From assembly GCA_030017355.1 (NCBI GenBank), contig JASEIR010000079.1, forward strand, positions 1-9,888: DNA of 9,888 nt. The letters run 5' to 3'. Origin of the DNA: Actinomycetota bacterium (GTDB taxonomy: Bacteria; Actinomycetota; Aquicultoria; Aquicultorales; Aquicultoraceae). Below are positions 1-5,084 of this stretch, piece by piece. The notes beneath the pieces were generated by a model, which was not told the DNA's origin, searched no databases, and saw only the letters and a list, made by a program, of their open reading frames with translations. Position 1 is the first letter of the stretch; each line of letters opens with the position of its first letter. The translations under genes and the position numbers were made by a program.

Positions 1-120
1 ACTGTTGAGGGTGAATTTATCGGAGTCGATGACCTTGGCGCAATACGGATAAAATTACCAGGAGGGAGAATAAAAAAATTTGCGGCAGGAGATGTTACTA
101 TCAAAAAGCGATTGACTTAG
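1..120 (+). CDS. birA: Biotin-[acetyl-CoA-carboxylase] ligase / biotin operon repressor, C-terminal end (partial)
   Basis: Only the last 39 codons are present; the gene enters from the left edge in frame 1 and stops at TAG 118-120. The residues GEFIGVDDLGAIRIKLPGG followed by FAAGDV match the small SH3-like C-terminal domain of BirA-family ligases, with the usual 'G-x-GID-x-x-GAL ... GDV' pattern. BirA attaches biotin to the carrier domain of biotin-dependent carboxylases and, in regulators with an N-terminal HTH, represses biotin genes when charged with biotinoyl-AMP. The HTH and catalytic domains lie outside the window, so repressor function is not seen directly. It is strongly suggested by the BirA-type operator just after the stop and by bioY being next. 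The -35 box of the bioY promoter overlaps the last codons. Confidence 0.85.
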   Translation, partial: TVEGEFIGVDDLGAIRIKLPGGRIKKFAAGDVTIKKRLT

Positions 121-139
121 AGCTAGGCTTGCGTATAAT
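112..139 (+). promoter_or_regulatory. Sigma70-type promoter of bioY
   Basis: TTGACT (112-117), a 16-nt spacer and a perfect TATAAT (134-139) make a near-consensus housekeeping promoter. The -35 box runs into the birA stop codon at 118-120. The expected transcription start is near 146, inside the BirA-type operator that begins at the last base of the -10 box. Bound repressor would therefore block initiation. Confidence 0.8.
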
Positions 140-169
140 TGTAAACCAATATATAACAATGGTTTACGT
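139..169 (+). promoter_or_regulatory. BirA-type biotin operator
   Basis: TTGTAAACC (139-147) and GGTTTACGT (161-169) form an inverted repeat. The inner 7 bp of each arm (GTAAACC/GGTTTAC) are perfectly complementary, and the left arm equals the E. coli bioO half-site TTGTAAACC. The right arm differs from the ideal GGTTTACAA at its last two bases. The spacer is 13 nt, shorter than the 16 nt I recall for E. coli bioO. The site covers the expected start point of the bioY transcript, which fits repression by biotinoyl-AMP-charged BirA encoded immediately upstream. Confidence 0.85.
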
Positions 170-187
170 ATGGGGAGGCAAGCAATT

Positions 188-712
188 TTGAAGACATCTG
201 CTCTAGTAAAATCAGCTCTTTTAGCCGCACTTACGGCGGTAGCAGCCCAAATAATGATTCCTCAACCTTTCAGCAGTGTACCCCTCACACTCCAAGTGTT
301 TTTTCCACTTCTAGCAGGGGCAGTTCTTGGGCCGGTATATGGTGCGCTTAGCCAGATCATATACGTGCTAATGGGAGCTATAGGTTTGCCGGTATTTGCG
401 GGTGGCGGTTCTGGTATAGGTTCCCTTATTGGCCCAACAGGCGGTTATTTATTTGGCTTTATTATAGCAGCTTATGTTGTTGGTCTTATAACAATAAAAG
501 GAAAAGGGAGCATAGCAAACCTCGTTTTAGCTATGTCTGCTGGCGTGCTTGTTATCTACGTATTAGGTGTTTTCCAGCTATCTATAGTTAGTAAAATGTC
601 AATATTAAAGGCCATTGTTGCTGGAGCGCTTCCATTTATTGTTTTTGATTTTATAAAAGCTTTTGTTGCAGTTGTAGTAGCAAGGAGAATAGGCCTTGCA
701 ACAAAAGAGTGA
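188..712 (+). CDS. bioY: Biotin transporter BioY (ECF transporter S component)
   Basis: BioY is the membrane substrate-binding (S) component of energy-coupling-factor transporters for biotin. The protein is almost wholly hydrophobic, with about six membrane segments and an early AALTAVAAQ stretch. It carries the family motifs PFSSVPLTLQ and GLPVF, a glycine-rich GGGSGIGSLIGPTGGYLFGF, and a C-terminal membrane segment. Length (174-180 aa) fits the family. I prefer the TTG at 188 because GGGGAGG at 172-178 lies 9 nt before it. An in-frame ATG at 170 would add six residues but has no SD and would place the SD inside the gene. No ecfA or ecfT genes are visible, so energising subunits would have to come from elsewhere or BioY may act alone. 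It is preceded by birA and a BirA-type operator, so expression should fall when biotin is plentiful. Its 3' end overlaps the next gene by 17 nt. Confidence 0.93.
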   Translation: MKTSALVKSALLAALTAVAAQIMIPQPFSSVPLTLQVFFPLLAGAVLGPVYGALSQIIYVLMGAIGLPVFAGGGSGIGSLIGPTGGYLFGFIIAAYVVGLITIKGKGSIANLVLAMSAGVLVIYVLGVFQLSIVSKMSILKAIVAGALPFIVFDFIKAFVAVVVARRIGLATKE

Positions 713-1106
713 AGTAATTTATTTAAGAGCACACCATCTAATTTGTATTAATACTTTTTCAGGGCTAGGATACAGCGATGCTTTTATCAACAACATGGCT
801 CGTATAGTTGAAGCCCTTAACTCGCCATCTCAACCACTTAGGATTATTGATAGACTGGACGATATATGTGCATTTTGCTGTCATAGTAACGGGAGGCAAT
901 GCCTTAAAAATGGGAAGCTAGTTCTTGAGATGGATAATAAGGTAAAGGAAATTCTTCAAATAGATTTGAGCGCCGATAAGATTTATACTGCAGGCTTCCT
1001 TAATAAAAAAGTTGAACGCGCTATGAAAAAGGGCTTCTTCTGCAAGGTATGCAAAGATTGTGAATGGTTTACAATCTGCTGCCAACTACTTAAGTGCAAC
1101 GGTTAA
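696..1106 (+). CDS. DUF1284 family cysteine-rich protein
   Basis: This 136-aa protein has the hallmarks of the DUF1284 family: an N-terminal LRAHHLICINTF motif with two His and Cys17, a GYSDAFINNM segment, then DDICAFCC and a C-terminal Cys cluster (C116, C119, C122, C128, C129, C134). Eleven cysteines in 136 residues suggest metal or Fe-S binding, but no biochemical role is established that I know of. The TTG start at 696 is supported by AAGGAG (682-687), 8 nt upstream and inside bioY. The gene overlaps the bioY end by 17 nt in another frame, so the two are probably co-transcribed and translationally coupled. That suggests, but does not prove, a link to biotin or Fe-S-dependent metabolism. 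There is no membrane segment or signal peptide, so it should be cytoplasmic. Confidence 0.85.
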   Translation: MQQKSEVIYLRAHHLICINTFSGLGYSDAFINNMARIVEALNSPSQPLRIIDRLDDICAFCCHSNGRQCLKNGKLVLEMDNKVKEILQIDLSADKIYTAGFLNKKVERAMKKGFFCKVCKDCEWFTICCQLLKCNG

Positions 1107-1128
1107 AACCTAGCTTTGTTGCTAAATT
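1096..1128 (+). terminator. Weak possible terminator after the bioY-DUF1284 operon
   Basis: GCAAC (1096-1100) pairs with GTTGC (1119-1123), and GGTT/AACC (1101-1104/1107-1110) can form an inner hairpin. An AAATTTTTA stretch follows. The stem is short and interrupted, so this is a weak candidate. Confidence 0.2.
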
Positions 1129-1174
1129 TTTATCAAATGTTTATTTTTTTAAATGCTATTTTCTTGACAAAATA

Positions 1175-1183
1175 TGGTATACT
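1175..1183 (+). promoter_or_regulatory. Extended -10 promoter of the nitroreductase gene
   Basis: TGGTATACT is an extended -10 element (TGn followed by TATACT at 1178-1183). It predicts a start near 1190, about 38 nt before the gene. A TTGACA at 1164-1169 lies only 8 nt upstream of the -10, too close to act as its -35 box. The surrounding sequence is AT-rich. Confidence 0.5.
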
Positions 1184-1227
1184 GACCAAACAAGTATTAT
1201 TTACATGATTACTCAAAGGAAGAGCTT

Positions 1228-1809
1228 ATGCTTCTTGATGATGCGATAAATTCAAGACGAACAGTTCGAAGTTTCTTGTCTAAACCGGTTCCGAAAGAAA
1301 TTATTGAGAAGGTTATTAACGCTGGAATTGCCGCGCCATCGCCTCTAAATAGCCAGCCATGGCATTTCATTGTTGTAACAGGCAAAGAACGAGATGAACT
1401 TGTCAAAATAATTAGGAAATTTCCAGCTTATCTAGCTGATATCCTTGCACTTTACCCAAAAGAGCTTGTGCCACTTATCAGCGAAGAGAAAATCACTGAA
1501 TTTGCAAAAGACCTTGGAGGGGCACCAGTCATTATTTTTGTTACAATGCCTAAAAAGACCGACAAATATGCTCATAAGGTCGACCTTATAGCTTGCTCCG
1601 GCGCAATTCAGAACATGCAGCTTGAAGCATGGTCGCTAGGTCTTGGAACAGTTTGCTTAACATCGGCTCTCTGGGTAGAGTCAGAGATTATGGCGTATCT
1701 TGGGATAAAAGACCAAGAGCTTGTGACAGTGATGCCGATTGGTTATCGTGCCTTAGATCCTGACCCTGTGCCCCGAAACTACGATTCTGTTACATGGATA
1801 GGTTTTTAG
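1228..1809 (+). CDS. Nitroreductase family protein (FMN-dependent oxidoreductase)
   Basis: This 193-aa protein has the length and motif order of the single-domain nitroreductase family. These are cytoplasmic dimeric flavoproteins that use NAD(P)H to reduce nitro compounds, quinones, flavins or related substrates. Visible marks are the N-terminal SRRTVRSF stretch (residues 9-16), which usually contacts the FMN phosphate, then APSPLNSQPWHFIVV (36-50), GAIQNMQLEAWSLGLGTV (125-142) and a C-terminal MPIGYRALDPDPVPR (169-183). The ATG at 1228 has an AAAGGA-type SD about 7 nt upstream. The gene appears monocistronic: it has its own extended -10 promoter and is followed by a non-coding palindromic element. 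Neighbours give no clue to the natural substrate, so no specific name is justified. Confidence 0.9.
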   Translation: MLLDDAINSRRTVRSFLSKPVPKEIIEKVINAGIAAPSPLNSQPWHFIVVTGKERDELVKIIRKFPAYLADILALYPKELVPLISEEKITEFAKDLGGAPVIIFVTMPKKTDKYAHKVDLIACSGAIQNMQLEAWSLGLGTVCLTSALWVESEIMAYLGIKDQELVTVMPIGYRALDPDPVPRNYDSVTWIGF

Positions 1810-1854
1810 CAGGAAGTTGGTGAGGCTCCTCTGTTCCGAAAATAATCATCGCTT

Positions 1855-2021
1855 GCCATGTTATGCTCGCCTCAAGCTGCGCGACCTGTACTTCGCCTCG
1901 CTTCGTAGGGCGAAAATCCGTTAGGGAACCCGCTATTCGCAACCCTAACGGATTTTGCCGCCGCTACTACGCTCGGCTACATTCAGGCTTGCTCGCAATT
2001 ATCGGCTTTGCATAACATGGC
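1855..2021. repeat. Long imperfect palindrome (fold-back, MITE- or ERIC-like element)
   Basis: The ends are perfect 12-bp inverted repeats: GCCATGTTATGC (1855-1866) and GCATAACATGGC (2010-2021). The centre is a perfect 14-bp inverted repeat: AAAATCCGTTAGGG (1913-1926) and CCCTAACGGATTTT (1943-1956) around a 16-nt loop. Between these, the arms show further imperfect complementarity, for example GGC/GCC at 1909-1911/1957-1959 and GTAG/CTAC, so the whole 167 bp can fold into one long cruciform. It is about 54% GC by my count over 1861-2020, whereas the coaX leader just downstream is near 30%. There is no T-run after the central stem, so it is not a standard terminator. Composition, position between genes and terminal repeats suggest a small non-coding mobile repeat. 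Copy number cannot be judged from one window. Confidence 0.7.
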
Positions 2022-2184
2022 TTCGCTTACGCTTATTGTCATATTCTGTGGCACGGGTGTCTACTCCGGAAGTAATTCCTGCTTACCTCACCTCAGGCCG
2101 CCGCGAATGCTGGCTCGCTTTGAGTATGGCTTTGCTTATGGTTTATTTTCTATCCTTATTTTGGGACCTAATTAGCTCTTAACT
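2022..2184. other. Non-coding, repeat-rich stretch after the palindrome
   Basis: I see no convincing gene here. The sequence is dense in related short motifs: ATGGCTTCGCTTA at 2017-2029 recurs as ATGGCTTTGCTTA at 2126-2138 (12 of 13 identical), GGCTTTGC occurs at 2004-2011 and 2128-2135, and GGCTTGCTCGC and GGCTCGC variants occur nearby. It may be a degraded second part or neighbour copy of the adjacent fold-back element. A 75-codon open frame through it has no family resemblance or good SD. Confidence 0.4.
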
Positions 2185-2193
2185 TGCTATAAT
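2185..2193 (+). promoter_or_regulatory. Extended -10 promoter of coaX
   Basis: TGCTATAAT is an extended -10 with a perfect TATAAT (2188-2193). No good -35 box is present at 16-18 nt. Composition changes sharply here from the GC-rich repeat region to an AT-rich leader. The expected start is near 2200, giving a leader of about 115 nt for coaX. Confidence 0.55.
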
Positions 2194-2216
2194 AATTTAA
2201 GATGCTAGAGAATCAA

Positions 2217-2234
2217 CTTTTGCATTTGCAAAAG
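2217..2234. promoter_or_regulatory. Perfect palindrome in the coaX leader (possible operator or RNA hairpin)
   Basis: CTTTTGCA (2217-2224) and TGCAAAAG (2227-2234) are perfect 8-bp inverted repeats separated by TT. The site lies about 24 nt after the coaX -10 box. The 18-bp symmetric shape fits a dimeric repressor site; a hairpin with a 2-nt loop is less likely without opening the inner pairs. I do not recognise the regulator. Confidence 0.45.
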
Positions 2235-2314
2235 GCAGCTAATTTAAAATCACAAAATCAAGCTTTAGATATAAGGTAGAGTTAGAGCTTAAAAAGTAGA
2301 GGTCAGGAGCCAGT

Positions 2315-3085
2315 ATGGGCTTACTAGCCATAGATGTCGGGAATACTCATATCGTTTTTGGATTCTTTGAGCAAGATCAATTAAAGGCAAGCTGGCGCGT
2401 AGCCACTAGATGCAAAGCAACTGCAGATGAAATGGCTACTATAATAGCCAGCCTTTTTTCGCTAAACGAGCTTAGCCTTAGTGATATTTCAGCCGTTGCG
2501 ATTGCCTCGGTTGTCCCATTGGTTACTGCATCACTTATTGAAATGTCTACAGGGCGGTTGAAAATCGATCCCCTTGTCATTGGTCCAGATACGGATACTG
2601 GGATGCCTATTCTATACGACAATCCAAAAGAAGTGGGAGCAGATAGAATTGCAAATGCCGTTGCAGGTTTTGAGCTATACGGTGGTCCACTAATTGTAGT
2701 TGATTTTGGGACGGCAACCACATTTGATGCAATTAGCAAGCATGGCGAGTACCTTGGTGGTGCTATTGCACCTGGCGTAGAGATATCGTTTGAAGCTCTC
2801 TTTAATAGAGCGGCGAGACTCTCAAGGGTTGACCTATCGCGCTCAGAGAGAGCAATTGGTAGAAATACCCAGAGCAGTATTCAATCAGGTGTGATATTGG
2901 GTGCTGGAGGATTAGTAGATAGGATAATTGACCGTTTTGAGAAAGAAATGGGTCCAGTAAGGCATGTTGTAGCAACCGGAGGTCTTGCATCGCTCATTGC
3001 ACCTGAATGCGAAAGGGTAACCACAGTAGACCCAATGCTTACTCTTGTTGGCTTACAAAGGATATATAAAAGGAATAGAATTTAA
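2315..3085 (+). CDS. coaX: Type III pantothenate kinase
   Basis: CoaX phosphorylates pantothenate to 4'-phosphopantothenate, the first step of coenzyme A synthesis. It belongs to the ASKHA (acetate-sugar kinase/Hsp70/actin) fold. Visible motifs in order are the N-terminal phosphate loop DVGNTH (residues 7-12), the pantothenate-binding GADR with the likely catalytic Asp110 (108-111), DFGTATTFDAI (130-140), GGAIAPG (148-154), and the second-half motif SGVILGAGGL with a later ATGG (220-223). Length (256 aa) is normal for the family. ATG 2315 is supported by AGGAG at 2305-2309, 5 nt upstream. CoaX enzymes usually need a monovalent cation and escape CoA feedback inhibition; this is family knowledge, not seen here. 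The gene has its own extended -10 promoter and a palindrome in its leader. The protease gene follows after 75-84 nt. Confidence 0.95.
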   Translation: MGLLAIDVGNTHIVFGFFEQDQLKASWRVATRCKATADEMATIIASLFSLNELSLSDISAVAIASVVPLVTASLIEMSTGRLKIDPLVIGPDTDTGMPILYDNPKEVGADRIANAVAGFELYGGPLIVVDFGTATTFDAISKHGEYLGGAIAPGVEISFEALFNRAARLSRVDLSRSERAIGRNTQSSIQSGVILGAGGLVDRIIDRFEKEMGPVRHVVATGGLASLIAPECERVTTVDPMLTLVGLQRIYKRNRI

Positions 3086-3107
3086 GCTAGTTCTAAGATA
3101 TTTAAGT

Positions 3108-3134
3108 TATACTGTTATATACTATTCATACTAT
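3108..3134 (+). promoter_or_regulatory. Possible htrA promoter region with phased ATACT repeats
   Basis: TATACT occurs at 3108-3113 and again at 3118-3123, and ATACTAT at 3128-3134, so the ATACT core recurs every 9-10 bp. Either TATACT could be a -10 box, but no good -35 box fits. The spacing, close to one helical turn, could also reflect a repeated binding site. Confidence 0.3.
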
Positions 3135-3169
3135 TCGAAGCCTAGTAATTAGAGAAAGGAATGATGATT

Positions 3170-4342
3170 ATGTGGAGAACAGCTCTTACCAGTTTCGTTT
3201 CGGCGATAGTTGGGGGGCTGCTTGTATTTTTTATAATGAGTTCGACGTTGCCGGTTGGTCAAGACAAGAGCGTAAAGCAAACTGTTCAAGTGCCAGTTAG
3301 AAGTGAAACCCCTTCAAGTTCAGCAACTGGCTTAACTGCTAGTGAGGTCTATAAGCGTTTTGCGCCAGGCGTTGTTCATGTTAGAGCTGTTTTTTCGGAA
3401 GAAAGGTCAGATTTTTTTGGTTTTTGGATAGAACCGCAGCAGCGCGTTGCTGACGGCTCGGGATTTATTGTCGACGGTTCTGGTTTAATAGTTACGAACG
3501 CGCATGTGGTTCAAGATTCTAACTCGAAAGCTGATAAGATTACTGTGCTGTTGAGTGATAATATGGAAGTTGAGGCAAAACTTTTGGGAACTGACCCAAG
3601 TACAGATATAGCGCTGCTGAAAATTGATCCAGGGAAAAGAAATTTGAAAGTTCTTGAGCTTGGTGATAGCTCGAAGCTTGAGGTTGGCGACCGCGTCTAT
3701 GCAATTGGTTCGCCTTTTGAGTTGGACGGAACACTTACAGAAGGGATAGTAAGTGCTTTAAATAGAACGATTGATTCTCCAAAGCCGCCATTTAAGATTA
3801 GAGGTGCTATTCAAACCGATGCAGCTGTAAATCCTGGCAACAGCGGCGGGCCGCTTCTAAATGCTAGCGGTGAGGTAGTAGGTGTAAACTCACAAATTGC
3901 AACGCGCTCAGGAGATTTTGCTGGCATAGCCTTTGCGATACCAAGCAATACAGTAAAAGAGGTTATAGATCAAATAAAAAAGAGTGGTCGAGCAAGTCAT
4001 GCTTGGATAGGAATTTCGGGCATGCAGCTGGATAAAGAAATTGCTAGCGTGCTAAAGCTTCCTGTAGATACCGGGGTTGTGGTAGTTCAGGTTCAGCCTG
4101 GAAGCCCGGCAGATAAAGCTGGCCTAAAAGGTAGCAGCAAGAGCCTTATAAACAGTGAAACAGGTGAACAGTATCCAATAGGTGGTGATATTATCACCAA
4201 AATAGGGAACGCAAAAGTATCAAGTATGGATGATATTTTAAACTTCGTGGAATCCCACAAGGTAGGAGATAGAGTTAAGATTGAAATATACCGTGGAAGC
4301 CAGAAAAAAACAATAGATCTTGTCCTTGGCGAAAGACCATAG
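3170..4342 (+). CDS. Membrane-anchored HtrA/DegP-type serine protease with PDZ domain
   Basis: HtrA proteases degrade or refold damaged proteins outside the cytoplasmic membrane. The protein has one N-terminal hydrophobic anchor (about residues 6-28), a short Ser/Thr-rich linker, a trypsin-like domain and one C-terminal PDZ domain (about 280-385). Counting from the ATG at 3161, the catalytic triad is His115 in TNAHVV, Asp149 in STDIALL and Ser228 in GNSGGP; subtract 3 for the start used here. Three in-frame ATGs exist (3161, 3164, 3170). I choose 3170 because AAAGGA ends at 3160, touching the first ATG but 9 nt before the third. A single signal-anchor plus one PDZ is typical of Gram-positive-type HtrA. 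The PDZ carries a GGDIITKIGN substrate-site region with an insertion before it. The last codons and stop are tandemly duplicated just downstream. Confidence 0.93.
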   Translation: MWRTALTSFVSAIVGGLLVFFIMSSTLPVGQDKSVKQTVQVPVRSETPSSSATGLTASEVYKRFAPGVVHVRAVFSEERSDFFGFWIEPQQRVADGSGFIVDGSGLIVTNAHVVQDSNSKADKITVLLSDNMEVEAKLLGTDPSTDIALLKIDPGKRNLKVLELGDSSKLEVGDRVYAIGSPFELDGTLTEGIVSALNRTIDSPKPPFKIRGAIQTDAAVNPGNSGGPLLNASGEVVGVNSQIATRSGDFAGIAFAIPSNTVKEVIDQIKKSGRASHAWIGISGMQLDKEIASVLKLPVDTGVVVVQVQPGSPADKAGLKGSSKSLINSETGEQYPIGGDIITKIGNAKVSSMDDILNFVESHKVGDRVKIEIYRGSQKKTIDLVLGERP

Positions 4343-4369
4343 AAAACCTTGGCGAAAGACCATAGAAAA
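4324..4369 (+). repeat. 23-bp perfect tandem duplication across the htrA stop codon
   Basis: The 23-bp unit at 4324-4346 begins CCTTGGCGAAAGACC and ends TAGAAAA. It is repeated exactly and without gap at 4347-4369. The first copy encodes the end of HtrA (LGERP then TAG at 4340-4342). The second copy lies downstream, is out of frame and is non-coding. A CCTTGG at 4376-4381 may be a trace of a third unit. This looks like a recent slipped-strand duplication. Confidence 0.95.
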
Positions 4370-4389
4370 ATTACCCCTTGGAATTTTTA

Positions 4390-4418
4390 TTGAACTCTAC
4401 CTCTGCTTGGGCTAAAAT
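4390..4418 (+). promoter_or_regulatory. Sigma70-type promoter of the HTH regulator gene
   Basis: TTGAAC (4390-4395), a 17-nt spacer and TAAAAT (4413-4418) form a good housekeeping promoter. The predicted start is near 4425, within the palindrome at 4418-4437, giving a very short leader of about 20 nt. A transcript from here should cover both the regulator and the reductase-like gene. Confidence 0.65.
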
Positions 4419-4437
4419 GTACACAAAATTGTGCACA
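4418..4437. promoter_or_regulatory. Near-perfect palindromic operator upstream of the HTH regulator
   Basis: TGTACACAA (4418-4426) and TTGTGCACA (4429-4437) are inverted repeats matching at 8 of 9 positions around a 2-bp centre. The site begins at the last base of the -10 box, covers the expected start point and reaches the SD. This is the layout of a self-repressing regulator gene. The regulator binding it is inferred to be the adjacent HTH protein. Confidence 0.6.
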
Positions 4438-4446
4438 AGGAGAGCC

Positions 4447-5031
4447 ATGAAATTCCTTAGGATAGGCGATAAAATTGTTGACCGAGATAGATTGGTAAAT
4501 ATTGTCAGTGAAATCTTGCAGCGTCGTGCAGTTGGCGCTACGCAGCAGGAAGTGGCTGCTGCCATGGGTCTTGAAAGATCGTTTGTATCTCATCTAGAAG
4601 GACTGGGCGAGGTCAGACGAGGTAAGCGAATAGCAGTCATCGGCTTCCCTATCTCAAATAGGGAAGAACTTGAAGAAATTGCACAGAGCTATGCTGTAGA
4701 TTTTATCTACTTTTTAAGCGAGAAAGAGCGCAAGGAACGAGTTTTTAGAAAAACCGAGGCAGAAGTTTTCGATGAATTGCTTGAATTGCTAGCTGGTCTT
4801 AAGAATTTTGACGTTGTGGTTTTTCTTGCTTCAAGTAAGCGCATTGATATGCTAGCAAGAATATTGGATAAGGAGATTGTTGGTATATCTATTGGCGAAT
4901 CACCAATAAAAAGAGATCGTAAAGTTAAGCCAGAAATTCTTAAAAGTGTTCTATCCAGCGTGGTTAGTGGAGGAGGGCTTAATGCTGACTCATACAGCAG
5001 CTGCAAATTTAGAATCTTTAAGAAAAGATAG
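4447..5031 (+). CDS. Helix-turn-helix transcriptional regulator (family not identified)
   Basis: From the ATG at 4447, with AAGGAG at 4437-4442 as SD, the protein has 194 aa. A longer in-frame start at 4378 would add 23 residues but would read through the promoter and operator, so I reject it. A clear helix-turn-helix spans about residues 31-56: TQQEVAAAMGLERSFVSHLE, with the usual A-x-x-x-G-(x5)-V pattern. The rest (about 62-175) looks like a mixed alpha/beta domain with strands RIAVIGFPI, VDFIYFL, FDVVVFLAS and IVGISIG. That could be a ligand-sensing or Rossmann-like domain, but I cannot name a family. It has no membrane segments. A palindrome lies over its promoter, and the acyl-ACP-reductase-like gene follows after 53 nt, so it most likely regulates itself and that gene. 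The signal could be a lipid-related metabolite, which is inference. Confidence 0.8.
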   Translation: MKFLRIGDKIVDRDRLVNIVSEILQRRAVGATQQEVAAAMGLERSFVSHLEGLGEVRRGKRIAVIGFPISNREELEEIAQSYAVDFIYFLSEKERKERVFRKTEAEVFDELLELLAGLKNFDVVVFLASSKRIDMLARILDKEIVGISIGESPIKRDRKVKPEILKSVLSSVVSGGGLNADSYSSCKFRIFKKR

Positions 5032-5084
5032 TTTTTGATCTTGCCAAGCATGCATGTAGCTTGCAATTTTGAAGGAGAAAAAAT

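Noticed and set aside
170..172. ATG as the bioY start
   Set aside because: It has no SD upstream and abuts the operator, while a GGGGAGG sits ideally 9 nt before the TTG at 188. It remains a possible alternative.
1164..1183. TTGACA plus TATACT as a classical promoter for the nitroreductase gene
   Set aside because: The boxes are only 8 nt apart. The extended -10 (TGGTATACT) explains the signal better.
1913..1956. The 14-bp stem-loop as a rho-independent terminator of the nitroreductase gene
   Set aside because: No T-run follows the stem; GCC-rich sequence follows instead, and the stem is the centre of a longer palindrome.
1955..2182. A 75-codon open frame on the + strand between the nitroreductase gene and coaX
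   Set aside because: It begins inside the right arm of the palindrome, has no convincing SD, resembles no family, and is built from the short repeated motifs of the element.
2377..2739. A 120-codon open frame on the - strand
   Set aside because: It is antisense to conserved coaX motifs and has no SD or family features.
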